NCBI RefSeq assembly: GCF_013426915.1
Contig: NZ_AP023180.1
Coordinates: 2,294,001-2,358,000 of the forward strand
Reading direction: 5' to 3'
Length of the DNA stretch: 64,000 nt
Origin: Paraburkholderia sp. PGU19
GTDB lineage: Bacteria; Pseudomonadota; Gammaproteobacteria; Burkholderiales; Burkholderiaceae
Shown in pieces: positions 17,911 through 26,580 of the stretch. The notes under the pieces were generated by a model, which ran no database searches, had not been told where the DNA came from, and saw nothing but the letters and a program-made list of their open reading frames with translations. Both the position numbers and the translations under genes were made by a program. How positions within the stretch are numbered: position 1 is the first letter of the stretch; the number at the start of each line of letters is the position of its first letter.

Positions 17911-19362
17911 TCACATGACGTACAGATCGACGTATTCATTGACCGGCATGGCTTCCAGCCTTGCCTGGTCCAGCGACACATCGAGGATCGCTTGCTGTTG
18001 CTTCGCCGGAAAGCGCCGCGCGAGATTCGTCCTGAACTTCTCGACCAGCAGCGGGATGCCTTCGGCGCGGCGACGCTTGTGACCGAGCGGGTATTCGACA
18101 ACGACTTCGTCGAACGTTGATCCGTCGGCGAACCCGATTGTCAGCGCGTTCGCAATCGAGCGCTTGTCAGGGTCGTGATAATCCTTCGTGAACTGCGGGT
18201 CTTCCACGCACGACATCTTGTCACGCAACGCGTCGATACGCGGGTCGCGCGCGACTTCGTCTTCGTAATCGGCAGCCGTCAGACGGCCGAAAATCAGCGG
18301 CACGGCGATCATGTACTGGATGCAGTGATCGCGGTCGGCCGGATTGTTCAGCGGGCCTGTTTTATCGATGATGCGGATGGCCGCCTCGTGCGTGCGGATC
18401 GTTATCTTCGCGATGTCTTCGATGCGCTTGCCGCTCGCGCGTAGCTGCTCGTGCAGTGACATCGCTGCTTCAGCAGCCGTTTGCGCGTGGAATTCGGCGG
18501 GGAACGAAATCTTGAACAGCACGTTCTCCATCACGTACGAGCCGTACGGGCGCTGGAACCTGAACGGCTGTCCTTTGAACAGCACGTCGTAGAAGCCCCA
18601 CGTTTTCGCGGTCAGGACGGACGGATAGCCCATTTCGCCCGTCTTCGCGATCAGCGCGAGACGCACCGCGCGCGACGTGGCGTCGCCTGCTGCCCAGGAC
18701 TTGCGCGAGCCCGTGTTCGGCGCGTGGCGGTAGGTGCGCAGCGCGTGTCCATCGACAAGCGCCTGCGAGACTGCGTTGATCAGCTCATCGCGCGACAGTC
18801 CAAGCAACTGGCCGACCACTGCCGTCGAAGCGAGCTTCACCAGCAGCACATGGTCGAGGCCGACCTTGTTGAACGAGTTTTCGAGCGCGATGCAGCCTTG
18901 AATTTCGTGCGCCTTGATCATCGCGATCAGGACGTCTTTCATCGCGAGCGGCTTTTTGCCGTTGGCGATGGCGGTGCGCGAGAGCCAGTCGGCCGTCGCG
19001 AGAATGCCGCCGAGATTATCGGATGGATGGCCCCATTCGGCCGCAAGCCAGGTGTCGTTGAAGTCGAGCCAGCGGATCATGGCGCCGATGTTGAACGCGG
19101 CTTGCACAGGGTCCAACTGGAACGACGTGCCCGGCACTTTGGCGCCGTTCGGAACGATCGTGCCGGGCACGATCGGTCCCATCAGCTTGGTGCAGGCAGG
19201 GTAAGACAGGGCCTCGAGCCCGCAGCCGAGCGTGTCGATCAGGCAATTGCGCGCCGTCTCCAGCGCGAGATCGCTCTCGAGCTTGTTATCCAGCACATAG
19301 TCGACGATATCGACCAGTACTGTGTCCGGATCGGGCCGGACGTTGGAGATCGGTGCGGACAT
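17911..19362 (-). CDS. prpD: 2-methylcitrate dehydratase PrpD
   Basis: This 483-residue enzyme dehydrates 2-methylcitrate to 2-methylaconitate. Characteristic MmgE/PrpD stretches are [14 protein letters not shown] near the start, [20 protein letters not shown] and [20 protein letters not shown]. The full family length is present. It lies between a small secreted-protein gene and acnA in a minus-strand operon. No prpF is present; AcnA may provide the next hydration. Confidence 0.95.
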   Translation of the reverse strand: MSAPISNVRPDPDTVLVDIVDYVLDNKLESDLALETARNCLIDTLGCGLEALSYPACTKLMGPIVPGTIVPNGAKVPGTSFQLDPVQAAFNIGAMIRWLDFNDTWLAAEWGHPSDNLGGILATADWLSRTAIANGKKPLAMKDVLIAMIKAHEIQGCIALENSFNKVGLDHVLLVKLASTAVVGQLLGLSRDELINAVSQALVDGHALRTYRHAPNTGSRKSWAAGDATSRAVRLALIAKTGEMGYPSVLTAKTWGFYDVLFKGQPFRFQRPYGSYVMENVLFKISFPAEFHAQTAAEAAMSLHEQLRASGKRIEDIAKITIRTHEAAIRIIDKTGPLNNPADRDHCIQYMIAVPLIFGRLTAADYEDEVARDPRIDALRDKMSCVEDPQFTKDYHDPDKRSIANALTIGFADGSTFDEVVVEYPLGHKRRRAEGIPLLVEKFRTNLARRFPAKQQQAILDVSLDQARLEAMPVNEYVDLYVM

Positions 19363-19386
19363 CGAGGTTTCCCTGTCAGGCCCGTG

Positions 19387-19872
19387 TTACTGGGCCTTGT
19401 TGACGGCGTTCGACTGCGTCGGCGCCGGTGCGCCTTGCGACATGGCGGCCGTCACGCATTCGTCGGCCAGACGCGAGCTGTCCTTGTCCGAGAACAACAT
19501 GGCCTTGGTCGGGATCACGACGAGATCCATGCCGCTTGCTGCGTCGTGGAAGCGGTCTGCGCCCGTCGTCGTGTTTTCACGCGGCAGGTTGTAGTTCTTG
19601 TTGCCCCAGTGGACGGTGACGATCTGGTCGCGCTTCATGTCGCCCTTCAGATCGAACGACAGACCTTCCTTACACGACCACTTTTCCGAACCTTCCGGCA
19701 CCGGATCGACCTTGGCTTCCTTGGCCGGATTCGGCTTGCGCTTGATCAGGCGCTTGGGCTGCGGCGCCTTCGGCTTGGCCGTGGTGGTCGATTGTGCGAA
19801 CGCGCTGGGCGCCGTCACCAGCAGCGTCGAAGACAGAGCGCCAATAACGGTAGCGATCAGCAGTTTTTTCAT
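19387..19872 (-). CDS. Small secreted protein, possibly MliC-like
   Basis: This is a 161-residue unrecognised protein with a clear signal peptide (MKKLLIATVIGALSSTLLVT, cleavage after AFA at residue 26). A basic Pro/Lys-rich linker (KPKAPQPKRLIKRKPNPAKE) and a compact domain bounded by two cysteines (Cys67 in WSCKEG and one in LADECV) follow. The WxC start and short beta-strand pattern (VTVHWGNKNYNLPRE, ASGMDLVVIP) recall the MliC lysozyme-inhibitor fold; this is a weak resemblance by eye. It is embedded between prpC and prpD, which is unexpected for a periplasmic protein. A 100-base gap upstream may hold its own promoter. Confidence 0.75.
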   Translation of the reverse strand: MKKLLIATVIGALSSTLLVTAPSAFAQSTTTAKPKAPQPKRLIKRKPNPAKEAKVDPVPEGSEKWSCKEGLSFDLKGDMKRDQIVTVHWGNKNYNLPRENTTTGADRFHDAASGMDLVVIPTKAMLFSDKDSSRLADECVTAAMSQGAPAPTQSNAVNKAQ

Positions 19873-19974
19873 GGGAGAGAACCTTTCTATCTAATTTCAG
19901 AGTTTAAACAGTGCACGATTGCAATTTCGCAACCGCCGGGGTACTGCACGCGCCCCGAGAGCGCACAGCGGACG

Positions 19975-21150
19975 CTATTTTCTCCTATTTAGCGCCACGA
20001 ACTTCAAATTCTCCGGACCGGTGTAATTTGCGCTGGGTCGAATGATCTTGTTGTCGACGCGCTGTTCGATGATGTGCGCGGCCCAGCCGGACGTGCGCGA
20101 GATCACGAAGAGCGGCGTGAACATGGCCGTCGGCACGCCCATCATGTGATACGACACGGCGCTGAACCAGTCGAGATTCGGGAACATTTTCTTCGCGTCG
20201 GCCATCACGCCTTCGAGCCGCTCGGCGATATCGAACAGTTTCATGTTCGATGCCTCCTTCGACAGCTTCTTCGCCACTTCCTTGATCACCTTGTTGCGCG
20301 GATCGGAGATCGTGTACACGGGGTGGCCGAAGCCGATCACGACTTCCTTGTTTTCGACGCGGCGGCGGATATCGGCTTCTGCCTCATCCGGCGTCTGGTA
20401 GCGCGACTGGATCTCGAATGCGACCTCGTTGGCGCCGCCGTGCTTCGGCCCGCGCAGCGCGCCGATCGCGCCCGTGATGGCCGAATACATGTCCGAGCCT
20501 GTGCCCGCGATCACGCGGCCCGTGAACGTCGATGCGTTGAACTCGTGTTCCGCATACAGATTCAGCGACACGTGCATCGCATCGACCCACGACTTCGGCG
20601 GCTCCACGCCATGCAGCAGATGCAGGAAGTGGCCACCGATCGAATCGTCGTCGGTTTCGACTTCGATCCGCTTGCCGTTGTGCGAGTAGTGATACCAGTA
20701 CAGCAGCATCGAGCCGAGCGAGGCCATCAGCTTGTCGGCGATATCGCGCGCGCCCGGCAGGTTGTGATCGTCTTTTTCCGGCAGGACCGTGCCCAACACG
20801 GAGACGCCCGTACGCATCACGTCCATCGGGTGCGCGGCGGCGGGAATCCATTCGAGCGCGGCCTTCACGTTCGCGGGCAGGCCGCGCAGCGCCTTGAGCT
20901 TTTGCTTGTAAGCGGCGAGTTCGGCTACGTTGGGCAGCTTGCCGTGCACGAGCAGATGCGCGATCTCTTCGAATTCGCTGGCACCGGCGAGATCGAGAAT
21001 GTCGTAGCCGCGGTAGTGCAGGTCGTTGCCCGTCTTGCCGACCGTGCACAGCGCGGTGTTGCCCGCCGTCACGCCCGACAGGGCCACGGATTTCTTCGGC
21101 TTGAAGCCGCTTGTCGTTCCCGGTGCAGCCGCTTGCGTCGTATCGCTCAT
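19975..21150 (-). CDS. prpC: 2-methylcitrate synthase PrpC
   Basis: This 391-residue citrate-synthase family enzyme condenses propionyl-CoA with oxaloacetate. Active-site blocks are [10 protein letters not shown] and [19 protein letters not shown], with a C-terminal Arg-containing [11 protein letters not shown]. It is shorter than GltA further along and lacks the GltA N-terminal extension, and it sits next to prpB, which favours PrpC. The start is the ATG at 21150 with AGGAGACC ahead. The frame is open to 21297, but that would overlap prpB. Confidence 0.95.
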   Translation of the reverse strand: MSDTTQAAAPGTTSGFKPKKSVALSGVTAGNTALCTVGKTGNDLHYRGYDILDLAGASEFEEIAHLLVHGKLPNVAELAAYKQKLKALRGLPANVKAALEWIPAAAHPMDVMRTGVSVLGTVLPEKDDHNLPGARDIADKLMASLGSMLLYWYHYSHNGKRIEVETDDDSIGGHFLHLLHGVEPPKSWVDAMHVSLNLYAEHEFNASTFTGRVIAGTGSDMYSAITGAIGALRGPKHGGANEVAFEIQSRYQTPDEAEADIRRRVENKEVVIGFGHPVYTISDPRNKVIKEVAKKLSKEASNMKLFDIAERLEGVMADAKKMFPNLDWFSAVSYHMMGVPTAMFTPLFVISRTSGWAAHIIEQRVDNKIIRPSANYTGPENLKFVALNRRK

Positions 21151-21175
21151 TCCAGGGGTCTCCTTGATGTGCCGC

Positions 21176-22087
21176 TCACTTGTCCTGCTCGTTGTTCCGC
21201 GTGCCTTGACTGAACAGCGCGTCGAGCTTCTGCTCGTACGCGTGATAGTCGATGCGATCGTACAGTTCTTCGCGCGTTTGCATCGTGTCGACGACATTCT
21301 TTTGCGTGCCGTCGCGGCGAATGGCCGTGTAAACGTTTTCGGCGGCCTTGTTCATCGCTCGGAACGCCGACAGCGGATACAGCACCAGCGAGACGTCCGC
21401 GCCGCGCAGTTCATCGACGGTGAATAACGGCGTCGCGCCGAATTCGGTGATGTTCGCCAGAACGGGCACCTTCACGGCGGCCGCGAACTGCCGGTACATG
21501 CCGAGTTCCGTCATCGCTTCCGGAAAGATCATGTCGGCGCCGGCCTCGACGCAGGCCATCGCGCGGTCCATCGCCGCTTGCAGGCCTTCGACGGCGAGCG
21601 CGTCGGTGCGTGCCATGATGACGAAGTTGGGATCGGTGCGAGCGTCGACGGCCGCCTTGATACGGTCGACCATCTCGTCCTGCGTCACGATCGCCTTGCC
21701 CGGCCGATGCCCGCAGCGCTTGGCGCCGACCTGGTCTTCGATATGCATCGCGCCCGCGCCGGCCTTGGTCAACGCCTTCACGGTACGCGCAATGTTGAAC
21801 GCCGACGGGCCGAAACCCGTGTCGACGTCGACGAGCAGCGGCAGATCGCAGACGTCGGTGATGCGGCGCACGTCGGTCAGCACGTCATCCAGCGTCGAGA
21901 TGCCGAGATCGGGCAAGCCCAGCGAGCCGGCCGCGACGCCGCCGCCCGACACGTAGATCGCCTTGAAGCCGGCGCGTTGCGCGAGCAGCGCGTGATTGGC
22001 GTTGATCGCGCCGACCACCTGCAACGGTTTTTCGGCGGCGACGGCGGCGCGGAACGCGGCGCCCGCTGATGTGTTGGCTGTGCTCAT
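21176..22087 (-). CDS. prpB: 2-methylisocitrate lyase PrpB
   Basis: This 303-residue lyase splits 2-methylisocitrate into pyruvate and succinate. The family motif [15 protein letters not shown] with the catalytic Cys is intact. The metal-binding DVDTGFG, the N-terminal [20 protein letters not shown] and the C-terminal region match. The ATG at 22087 overlaps the stop of the upstream CitE-like gene by four bases, so the two are translationally coupled. prpC follows 25 bases after its stop. Confidence 0.96.
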   Translation of the reverse strand: MSTANTSAGAAFRAAVAAEKPLQVVGAINANHALLAQRAGFKAIYVSGGGVAAGSLGLPDLGISTLDDVLTDVRRITDVCDLPLLVDVDTGFGPSAFNIARTVKALTKAGAGAMHIEDQVGAKRCGHRPGKAIVTQDEMVDRIKAAVDARTDPNFVIMARTDALAVEGLQAAMDRAMACVEAGADMIFPEAMTELGMYRQFAAAVKVPVLANITEFGATPLFTVDELRGADVSLVLYPLSAFRAMNKAAENVYTAIRRDGTQKNVVDTMQTREELYDRIDYHAYEQKLDALFSQGTRNNEQDK

Positions 22088-23091
22088 GATGCGGATTCCT
22101 CGTTCGGCCCGAACAGCGGCGCGGCTTCGGCGGGCACGCTGCGGCCCGTCGAGCGGGCGCGGCGCAACACCGACCAGTAATAGCGATAGCTCGCGCGATC
22201 GTGCAGCGTGTCGCGATGGCGCGTCGGGCCCCATTGCGCGGACTGTGCGGCGAGCAGGATTTCCGTGGCCGTCGCGATCTCTTCGTCGCGCGGCGCGAAG
22301 GCCGACACGATGGCGGGAATCTGCGCGGGGTGAATGCTCCACATGCGTGTGTAACCGAACTCGTTGCGCGCTCGCAGCGCGTCGTTTGCGACGACGTCCA
22401 TGTGGCGCACTTCCGTCGATACATTGTGCGACGGCACTTTGCCGTGCGCGTGGCAGGCCGCCGAAATCTCGAGCTTCGCGCGGCGCACGAGCGGGTGATC
22501 GAACTGGCCCGGCGAGCGCATCGCGGTATCGGGAATCGCGCCGTCGTGCGCGGAGACGAAGTCCATCAGGCCGAAGCTCAGCGACTCGACGGCGGGCAGC
22601 GCGGCCAGATCGAACACGCGCGTCAATGCGCCATGGGTTTCGACCAGCAACTGGACGGGAACGGGTTTCGCAATGCCGAGCTCGCGCCGCGTCGCCTCGA
22701 TGAACGCGCACATTTCGGCAGCATCGGGCACGTTGCGGATTTTCGGCAGTGTGATGAAGGCAGGCGCGCGCTTCGCCGCGCGCAGGATGAGGCGCACGTC
22801 GTCGCGCCAGTGCGCATGGTTGAAGTCGTGAATCCGCACGCCGACACGGCCGAAACGGTCATGGTCGCTGCCCAGCAGCGACGCGACCAGTTCTGCATGC
22901 TCCGCCTCGCGGCCCACTTGCGCGCCGTCTTCGCAATCGAGCGTGATGTCGAAGACGGGGCCCAACTCCTGCTGCAAAGCGAGCGATTTGAGCATCAGCT
23001 TCTCGCTGCCGGCGTAGTGGTCGCAGGCAGGCAGCACAGTGGGCGGCGCTTCGCCGTCAAACAGGACTTCGGCGGGAGTCAGTGCGCGCAT
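22084..23091 (-). CDS. HpcH/HpaI aldolase / citrate lyase beta-like protein
   Basis: This 335-residue TIM-barrel protein of the CitE/malyl-CoA lyase family has TLDCEDGA (metal and CoA site), [19 protein letters not shown] and [13 protein letters not shown]. Members cleave or form beta-hydroxyacyl-CoA or related acids. It is the first gene of the prp operon and overlaps prpB by four bases, so a role in propionyl-CoA or methylmalate metabolism is inferred. The exact reaction is unknown. A near-perfect 20-base palindrome lies 58 bases upstream of its start. Confidence 0.88.
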   Translation of the reverse strand: MRALTPAEVLFDGEAPPTVLPACDHYAGSEKLMLKSLALQQELGPVFDITLDCEDGAQVGREAEHAELVASLLGSDHDRFGRVGVRIHDFNHAHWRDDVRLILRAAKRAPAFITLPKIRNVPDAAEMCAFIEATRRELGIAKPVPVQLLVETHGALTRVFDLAALPAVESLSFGLMDFVSAHDGAIPDTAMRSPGQFDHPLVRRAKLEISAACHAHGKVPSHNVSTEVRHMDVVANDALRARNEFGYTRMWSIHPAQIPAIVSAFAPRDEEIATATEILLAAQSAQWGPTRHRDTLHDRASYRYYWSVLRRARSTGRSVPAEAAPLFGPNEESAS

Positions 23092-23148
23092 TATCGGCGT
23101 GTGGGTACTGTTTGGAAATTCTGATTCGGGTGCGTTCTGGTCTTTTAC

Positions 23149-23168
23149 GACCGTGATATATGACGGTC
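23149..23168. promoter_or_regulatory. Palindromic operator candidate of the prp operon
   Basis: GACCGTGATATATGACGGTC is symmetric at 18 of 20 positions and sits 58 bases upstream of the CitE-like gene, where a repressor or activator site would be expected. No prp regulator gene is adjacent. The bound protein is unknown. Confidence 0.55.
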
Positions 23169-23247
23169 AGATCAAAACGCGCTCGAATCAGTTGCGAACC
23201 CCTGCATGCGCTTGCTGCGCAAGCCATCATGCAGGATTGTCAAACGC

Positions 23248-23287
23248 AAAAAACCGGAACCCGTCGCGCTGCAACGGTGTCCCGGTT
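23248..23287 (-). terminator. Intrinsic terminator of mdh
   Basis: On the minus strand a long hairpin beginning AACCGGGACACCG and closing CGGGTTCCGGTT is followed by TTTTTT. It starts 17 bases past the mdh stop. Confidence 0.85.
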
Positions 23288-23303
23288 GGTCTGCATCAGG
23301 CGA

Positions 23304-24287
23304 TTAGCCCAGCAGGTGCTGAACGCCTTCGCGCTCTTCGAGCAACTCGTTCAGCGTGTTGTCCATCTTTTCGCGCGCGAACGCGTCGATCTGCAGGCCT
23401 TCGACACGCTTGTACTCGCCGTTTTCGCACGTCACGGCAACGCCGTAGACGATGTCTTCGGGAATGCCGTACGAGCCGTCCGACGGAATGCCCATCGTGA
23501 CCCACTTGCCGTTCGTGCCGAGCACCCAGTCACGCACGTGGTCGATGGCTGCGTTCGCTGCCGAAGCCGCCGACGACAGGCCGCGCGCTTCGATGATCGC
23601 CGCGCCGCGCTTGCCGACCGTCGGGATGAACGTGTTGCGGTTCCATTCTTCGTCGTTGATCAGCTTGGTCAGGTCCTGGCCTTCAGCCGTCGCGACGCGG
23701 AAATCCGGGTACATGGTCGGCGAGTGGTTGCCCCACACGACCAGCTTTTCGATCGAAGCAACCGGCTTGCCCGACTTGGCCGCCAGTTGCGACAGCGCGC
23801 GGTTGTGGTCCAGACGCAGCATGGCCGTGAAGTTCTTCTTCGGCAGATCCGGCGCCGACTTCATCGCGATGTAGGCGTTCGTGTTTGCCGGGTTGCCGAC
23901 GACCAGTACCTTCACGTCGCGGCTCGCCACTTCGTTCAGCGCCTTGCCCTGCACCGTGAAGATTTCGGCGTTGGCCGACAGCAGGTCCTTACGCTCCATG
24001 CCTTTCGAACGCGGACGCGCGCCGACCAGCAGTGCGACGTCGGCATCCTTGAACGCAACCTTGGGATCGTCAGTGACCACGACACCCGCGAGCAGCGGGA
24101 ACGCGCAGTCTTCGAGTTCCATCACGACGCCTTTGACAGCGGCTTGCGCTTGCGGCAGGTCCAGCAGTTGCAGGATGACCGGCTGATCCTTGCCGAGCAT
24201 GTCGCCATTGGCGATGCGGAACAGCAGGGAGTAACCGATTTGACCTGCGGCGCCGGTGACGGCAACGCGCTTTGCGGGCTTAGCCAT
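23304..24287 (-). CDS. mdh: Malate dehydrogenase
   Basis: This 327-residue enzyme oxidises malate to oxaloacetate with NAD. It has the nucleotide-binding [10 protein letters not shown] (residues 11-20), [10 protein letters not shown], the active-site Asp/Arg stretch MLRLDHNRA and catalytic His in [13 protein letters not shown]. The pattern is that of the cytosolic-type MDH found in Burkholderia. It is monocistronic, with a terminator behind it. On the minus strand a TAGAAT hexamer at about 24331-24336 may be its -10 box. Confidence 0.97.
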   Translation of the reverse strand: MAKPAKRVAVTGAAGQIGYSLLFRIANGDMLGKDQPVILQLLDLPQAQAAVKGVVMELEDCAFPLLAGVVVTDDPKVAFKDADVALLVGARPRSKGMERKDLLSANAEIFTVQGKALNEVASRDVKVLVVGNPANTNAYIAMKSAPDLPKKNFTAMLRLDHNRALSQLAAKSGKPVASIEKLVVWGNHSPTMYPDFRVATAEGQDLTKLINDEEWNRNTFIPTVGKRGAAIIEARGLSSAASAANAAIDHVRDWVLGTNGKWVTMGIPSDGSYGIPEDIVYGVAVTCENGEYKRVEGLQIDAFAREKMDNTLNELLEEREGVQHLLG

Positions 24288-24624
24288 TGAGAAATCTCCA
24301 GGACGATGCGTTGAACGCTAGGGAAAACGCCATTCTATATGGGCGTTACGCGAAGCGTGGTTTTAGCACGGCGAATTCGCTGCGCGAGCCCTGCAGGCGG
24401 TCCGAAGAAGGCCAGAAGACGCGCTGGCGGCGAAGCCGCCGTGCCGGATAATCTGTGCTGCCGAGCGCGGGGACGGACATTGCTTGCAGCGATCGGTGTC
24501 ATGATAGACGCCACATCAAGGCCGCTGCATAGCGCGGGCTCCTGCAAACAGCGCGTTTCGGCGGGGCATTGCGGCGCACTTGCCGGGCAATGCAGGGCGA
24601 AGCGAAACCTGGACTGCGTGAGGG

Positions 24625-24684
24625 AACAGCGTGATGCAGGGTGGCCTTCCGGTGCATCACGCTGTTGACATAAAGCGCTGTCAA
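24625..24684. repeat. Strong inverted repeats in the mdh-gntR region
   Basis: AACAGCGTGATGCA (24625-24638) and TGCATCACGCTGTT (24653-24666) form a perfect 14-base stem with a 14-base loop and no T-run on either side. TTGACA-N8-TGTCAA (24665-24684) follows directly. Neither looks like an ordinary terminator. Confidence 0.7.
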
Positions 24685-24760
24685 AAATGCGTGGCACAAC
24701 CCGCAAACCCTTGCTCGACAAGGAGTGTAGGATTCGGGCGGGACAAAGTCAACCGTATCT

Positions 24761-24780
24761 TATGTCTTATATAAGACATA
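24761..24780. promoter_or_regulatory. Perfect palindrome, likely operator for the GntR regulator
   Basis: TATGTCTTATATAAGACATA is a perfect 20-base palindrome 55 bases upstream of the gntR start. It covers a TATA-rich segment that could be the -10 region. GntR/HutC proteins bind such sites, so autoregulation is likely. No second copy was noticed in front of sdhC, gltA, mdh or prp. Confidence 0.65.
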
Positions 24781-24835
24781 TCTATTACGGCAAAAAATCT
24801 GGACGGCATGAGGCGCTTTGTGTTGAAATGCGCGC

Positions 24836-25636
24836 ATGAATTCGAACCCGGCCAGCACAGCGAACCCTCCCGGCGCGTCCGGCGCGGGCGACGCTGCGCC
24901 TGTCTCCGCGCCGGCGCCGTCACCGACGTTCAGTCCTCTCTACCAGCAGATCAAGGCGCTCATCACGCAGAGCCTCGAGTCGGGTGAATGGAAGCCGGGT
25001 GAGATCATTCCCAGTGAAGTCGAACTGGCCGCGCGTTACAAGGTCAGCCAGGGCACGGTGCGCAAGGCGATCGACGAACTTGCCGCCGACAATCTGCTGG
25101 TGCGCCGCCAGGGCAAAGGCACTTTTGTTGCTACGCACAACGAAGAGCGCGCGCAGTTCCGCTTCCTCCGTCTTCTCGCCGACGACGGCGCCGAACATCC
25201 ACACATCAGCCGACTGCTCGAATGCCGGCGCTTGCGGGCGTCGGCGGATATCGCGCGGCAGCTGGACCTGAAGCCGGCCGATCCCGTCGTGCTGATCAAG
25301 CGTCTTTTGACATTCGACGGCGAAGACACGGTGCTCGACGAGATCTGGCTGCCGGGCGGCGTGTTCCGCGGGCTGACGCTCGAGCGCCTGTCGGAGTACA
25401 AGGGGCCGCTCTACGCGATGTTCGAGACGGAGTTCGGCACGCGCATGATTCGCGCGTCCGAGAAGATTCGCGCCGTCGCGGCGGACCCGTCCGTTGCCGA
25501 TCTTTTGCACGTACCGACGGGATTTCCGTTGCTGTCCGTGGAGCGCGTGTCCTATACCTATGGTGACCGTCCCGTCGAAGTACGGCGCGGATGGTATGTC
25601 ACAACCGGGTATTACTATCAGAACGATTTGAGTTGA
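24836..25636 (+). CDS. GntR-family (HutC type) transcriptional regulator
   Basis: This 266-residue regulator begins with a Pro/Ala-rich tail of about 28 residues. A winged helix follows (FSPLYQQIKALITQSLESGE, then PSEVELAARYKVSQGTVRKA, about residues 30-100). A UTRA-type ligand domain completes it (EDTVLDEIWLPGGVFRGL, VERVSYTYGDRPVEVRRGWY). It lies immediately upstream of sdhC in the same orientation, and from memory this pairing is conserved in Burkholderia. It may control the sdh-gltA genes in response to a carboxylate; this is inference. Confidence 0.88.
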   Translation: MNSNPASTANPPGASGAGDAAPVSAPAPSPTFSPLYQQIKALITQSLESGEWKPGEIIPSEVELAARYKVSQGTVRKAIDELAADNLLVRRQGKGTFVATHNEERAQFRFLRLLADDGAEHPHISRLLECRRLRASADIARQLDLKPADPVVLIKRLLTFDGEDTVLDEIWLPGGVFRGLTLERLSEYKGPLYAMFETEFGTRMIRASEKIRAVAADPSVADLLHVPTGFPLLSVERVSYTYGDRPVEVRRGWYVTTGYYYQNDLS

Positions 25637-25787
25637 AAGAAGAAGCGTTGCCGTGGGCTTGCGGCAAGGCTTGCGCGGGCCTTCATGCGCGCTTCGCGGC
25701 ACGCTCGCCAGAGCAGTGTTACGCTGCAGCGCGAAATGAAAAGGCGCTAAAATTGCGGATTAGTGTGACTACAAGTAGGGGTCTAGC

Positions 25788-26204
25788 ATGGCAGAAGCCG
25801 TAAAAAAACCGAGGCCGGAATACCGGAACATCGGTATCGGGCAGATATTGACGGCATACCGTCTTCCTCTCGCGGGGCGGGTGTCGATTCTTCACCGCGT
25901 GAGCGGCGGCCTGCTGTTCATCTTCCTTCCGTTCCTGCTGTACCTCTTTGACCAGAGCCTGACCTCCGAACTGAGCTACGAGGTGTTCAAGGGCTTCCTG
26001 TCCAACATCATCGTCAAGCTGATCGTGCTGGTGCTGGCCTGGGCGTTCCTGTTCCACTTCTGCGCGGGCGTGCGCCATCTGTCGATGGACGTGAACCACG
26101 ACGCGGTCTCGAAAGAGCGTGGCAAGAGCACGTCGGTCGTCGTGCTGGTGGTGTCGTCGATCCTGACGATCGCCTTTGCGCTCAAACTGTTCGGAGCATT
26201 CTAA
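25788..26204 (+). CDS. sdhC: Succinate dehydrogenase cytochrome b556 subunit
   Basis: This 138-residue membrane anchor of complex II has three membrane segments. RVSILHRVSGGLLF contributes to the quinone site, and HFCAGVRHLSMD carries the expected heme-ligand His. An AGGGG ribosome site precedes the ATG. It starts the sdhCDAB block about 150 bases after gntR. Together with SdhD it holds heme b and the ubiquinone pocket. Confidence 0.95.
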   Translation: MAEAVKKPRPEYRNIGIGQILTAYRLPLAGRVSILHRVSGGLLFIFLPFLLYLFDQSLTSELSYEVFKGFLSNIIVKLIVLVLAWAFLFHFCAGVRHLSMDVNHDAVSKERGKSTSVVVLVVSSILTIAFALKLFGAF

Positions 26205-26208
26205 AAAC

Positions 26209-26577
26209 ATGTCCGCCAATAACCGAGTTGGTTCGAAGCGCCTCGTCGTCGGCGCGCATTATGGTCTGCGCGACTGGCTCGCGCAGCGCATCACGGCCGT
26301 CATCATGGCCGTGTACACGGTTATCCTGCTCGCCTGGTTCTTCGGCGCGCACGCATTCTCTTACGACGGCTGGGCGGGCATTTTCGCCACGCAGTGGATG
26401 AAGCTCGCCACGTTCGTGACGCTGCTGTCGCTGTTCTATCACGCGTGGGTCGGCATCCGGGACATCTGGATGGACTACATCAAGCCCGTTGGCACGCGGC
26501 TTCTGCTGCAGGCGTTGACGATCGTCTGGCTGCTCGCGTGTGCGGGCTACGCTGCGCAGATTCTCTGGAGAGTGTAA
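26209..26577 (+). CDS. sdhD: Succinate dehydrogenase membrane anchor subunit
   Basis: This is the 122-residue second anchor of complex II, with three membrane segments. The motifs RITAVIMAVYTVILL and FYHAWVGIRDIWMDY carry the His/Asp/Tyr typical of the heme and quinone region. The start at 26209 is four bases after the sdhC stop. An in-frame start at 26176 would overlap sdhC and is less likely. Confidence 0.94.
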   Translation: MSANNRVGSKRLVVGAHYGLRDWLAQRITAVIMAVYTVILLAWFFGAHAFSYDGWAGIFATQWMKLATFVTLLSLFYHAWVGIRDIWMDYIKPVGTRLLLQALTIVWLLACAGYAAQILWRV

Positions 26578-26580
26578 AGA

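Larger units (their letters stand above)
24288..24835. other. 548-base divergent regulatory region between mdh and gntR
   Basis: No gene is seen. It should hold the mdh promoter at its left end and the gntR promoter at its right. It also contains a hairpin with 14-base arms (24625-24666), an overlapping TTGACA-N8-TGTCAA repeat and a perfect 20-base palindrome at 24761-24780, listed separately. Confidence 0.7.
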
